Below are positions 63,206 through 64,000 of a stretch of DNA of 64,000 nucleotides, one piece after another; position 1 is the first letter of the stretch; every line of letters begins with the position of its first letter. The DNA is from Chlorophyllum brunneum (Eukaryota; Basidiomycota; Agaricomycetes; Agaricales; Agaricaceae). The DNA is taken from positions 1,240,001 through 1,304,000 of the forward strand of contig OY756148.1 of the NCBI GenBank assembly GCA_963576785.1, written 5' to 3'. A program made the position numbers and the translations under genes. The notes under the pieces were generated by a model. It did not search any database and was not told the origin of the DNA. It was given only the letters and a program-made list of their open reading frames with translations.

Positions 63206-64000
63206 TCAGTGCTCAGTAGTCGGAACCAACACTAAGCCAAACATCCAGCCCCACATCACCATCAAGAATCTGACCATCCATGCAGGATCGGCACCAGGTC
63301 CAAGGCCAGGTCGTAGTTGCATAGCGAGGGCAACTTCGAGTGGCGAACGAGTCCGCGCAATGGCTTCCTCCAGTGGGGACCGGATGCGCCGACGAGGCTG
63401 TACCGGTGGGGAGGGGAACTGAGGTTCAGTTTCGGTCTCTGTCTTGAGTAACGACGTCACGTCGGGGAAAGTACCAGGGAGAGATGTAGTAGGCTCCGGA
63501 GCTGGTGCTAATATGGATGTCGAAGGAGCCTCCCCTCGAATCGTTTCCCCCACGGGCGGCGATGCATCTTCAACTGAACGAGCAGGAGTTTCTGATTCGA
63601 CTGCGACTTCAAGATTGGTAGAGACCTGGGCGACCTCGTCGTGCACCCGCTCTTCCTCTACAGCGTCATTAACGACCTCCCCTTCCCCGGGTCCATGCTC
63701 ATGGCTTTCAACCTTACCACTAGGCGGGGAGGGCAAACCCTCGGTCACATACCCCGGTCGCGACGCCTCTTCCTCGTCATCAGGTTCAGAGTCCCAACCA
63801 ACGGCTCTGTCATAAGGCGAGGGTGGAACAATGTCAACGCCGACCTCAATGTCATCATCACTACCGCTCATACGGCCCTCCTCAGCATCCTCCTCGAAAC
63901 CGAACGTATATTCAACTTCGTCATCTGATTCGTCCAACCCCTTCATGATACACTCAGGCGAACTGACCAGAGGTTCGTCGTCAAAGATGCGTGGAATAAC
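63206..64000 (-). CDS. acidic protein, C-terminal part, runs off the window
   Basis: The frame is open from the right edge (VIPRIFDDEPLVSSPECI) to a stop at 63206, so at least 264 codons of the C-terminus are present and the start lies outside. The protein is highly acidic (DESDDEVEYTFGFEEDAEEG, GSDDDIEVGVDIV, SEPDDEEEAS) with Pro/Ser-rich spacers. Near its end is a duplicated RSPLEEAIARTRSPLEVALA element, then a hydrophobic helix close to the C-terminus (WMVRFLMVMWGWMFGLVLV). That layout fits a tail-anchored membrane protein. Family is not recognised. Confidence 0.65.
   Translation of the reverse strand, partial: VIPRIFDDEPLVSSPECIMKGLDESDDEVEYTFGFEEDAEEGRMSGSDDDIEVGVDIVPPSPYDRAVGWDSEPDDEEEASRPGYVTEGLPSPPSGKVESHEHGPGEGEVVNDAVEEERVHDEVAQVSTNLEVAVESETPARSVEDASPPVGETIRGEAPSTSILAPAPEPTTSLPGTFPDVTSLLKTETETEPQFPSPPVQPRRRIRSPLEEAIARTRSPLEVALAMQLRPGLGPGADPAWMVRFLMVMWGWMFGLVLVPTTEH

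Overview
The window reads as nuclear DNA of a filamentous basidiomycete, most likely an Agaricomycete. Genes are split by many introns of about 50-60 nt with GT-AG ends (one GC-AG). Gene order is not operonic. The gene families are typical of mushroom-forming or Rhizoctonia-like fungi: a GH71 alpha-1,3-glucanase with WSC modules, a GH79 glucuronidase, a fungal amino-acid/choline-type permease, and conserved Agaricomycete proteins of unknown function. I cannot place it to genus. No CRISPR array, plasmid or phage feature and no intact transposon was seen.

Left part (1-20 kb): a miniature Zn2Cys6 zinc-cluster ORF (+) is followed by an eight-exon ALKBH6-type dioxygenase (+). This converges on a large PE N-methyltransferase gene CHO2 (-). 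Next come ornithine aminotransferase (-) and a DHHC palmitoyltransferase (-). An intron-containing tRNA-Arg(CCT) (+) and MPP6, the nuclear exosome cofactor (+), follow.

Middle part (20-36 kb): gene-poor. It holds a polytopic membrane protein gene with an unexplained frame change (+) and a TATA-driven Pro-rich conserved protein (+). Two long stretches (about 23.1-29.2 and 30.2-36.1 kb) have no gene I can support.

Right part (36-64 kb): dense again. It has a pair of tiny ORFs overlapping by ATGA, DCN1 (+), the GH71-WSC-WSC glucanase (-), the La protein (+), an Agaricomycete orphan-family protein (+), and peroxisomal acyl-CoA oxidase with a C-terminal AKL (-). The oxidase is divergent from a GPI/membrane-anchored GH79 enzyme (+). 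Then come a YBP/glomulin-family gene without an obvious start codon (+), an amino-acid permease (+), an unrecognised minus-strand gene, a gene-poor stretch with clustered palindromes, and an acidic protein running off the right edge (-).

Most genes are housekeeping: lipid methylation, beta-oxidation, arginine/ornithine metabolism, neddylation, RNA processing. They are not co-functional beyond shared divergent promoters. I found no convincing new multi-gene system. The best leads are the mini zinc-cluster ORF, the ATGA-overlapping ORF pair, the frame break in the membrane protein, the tandem motif in the ACOX/GH79 promoter, and the unrecognised minus-strand gene near 59 kb.
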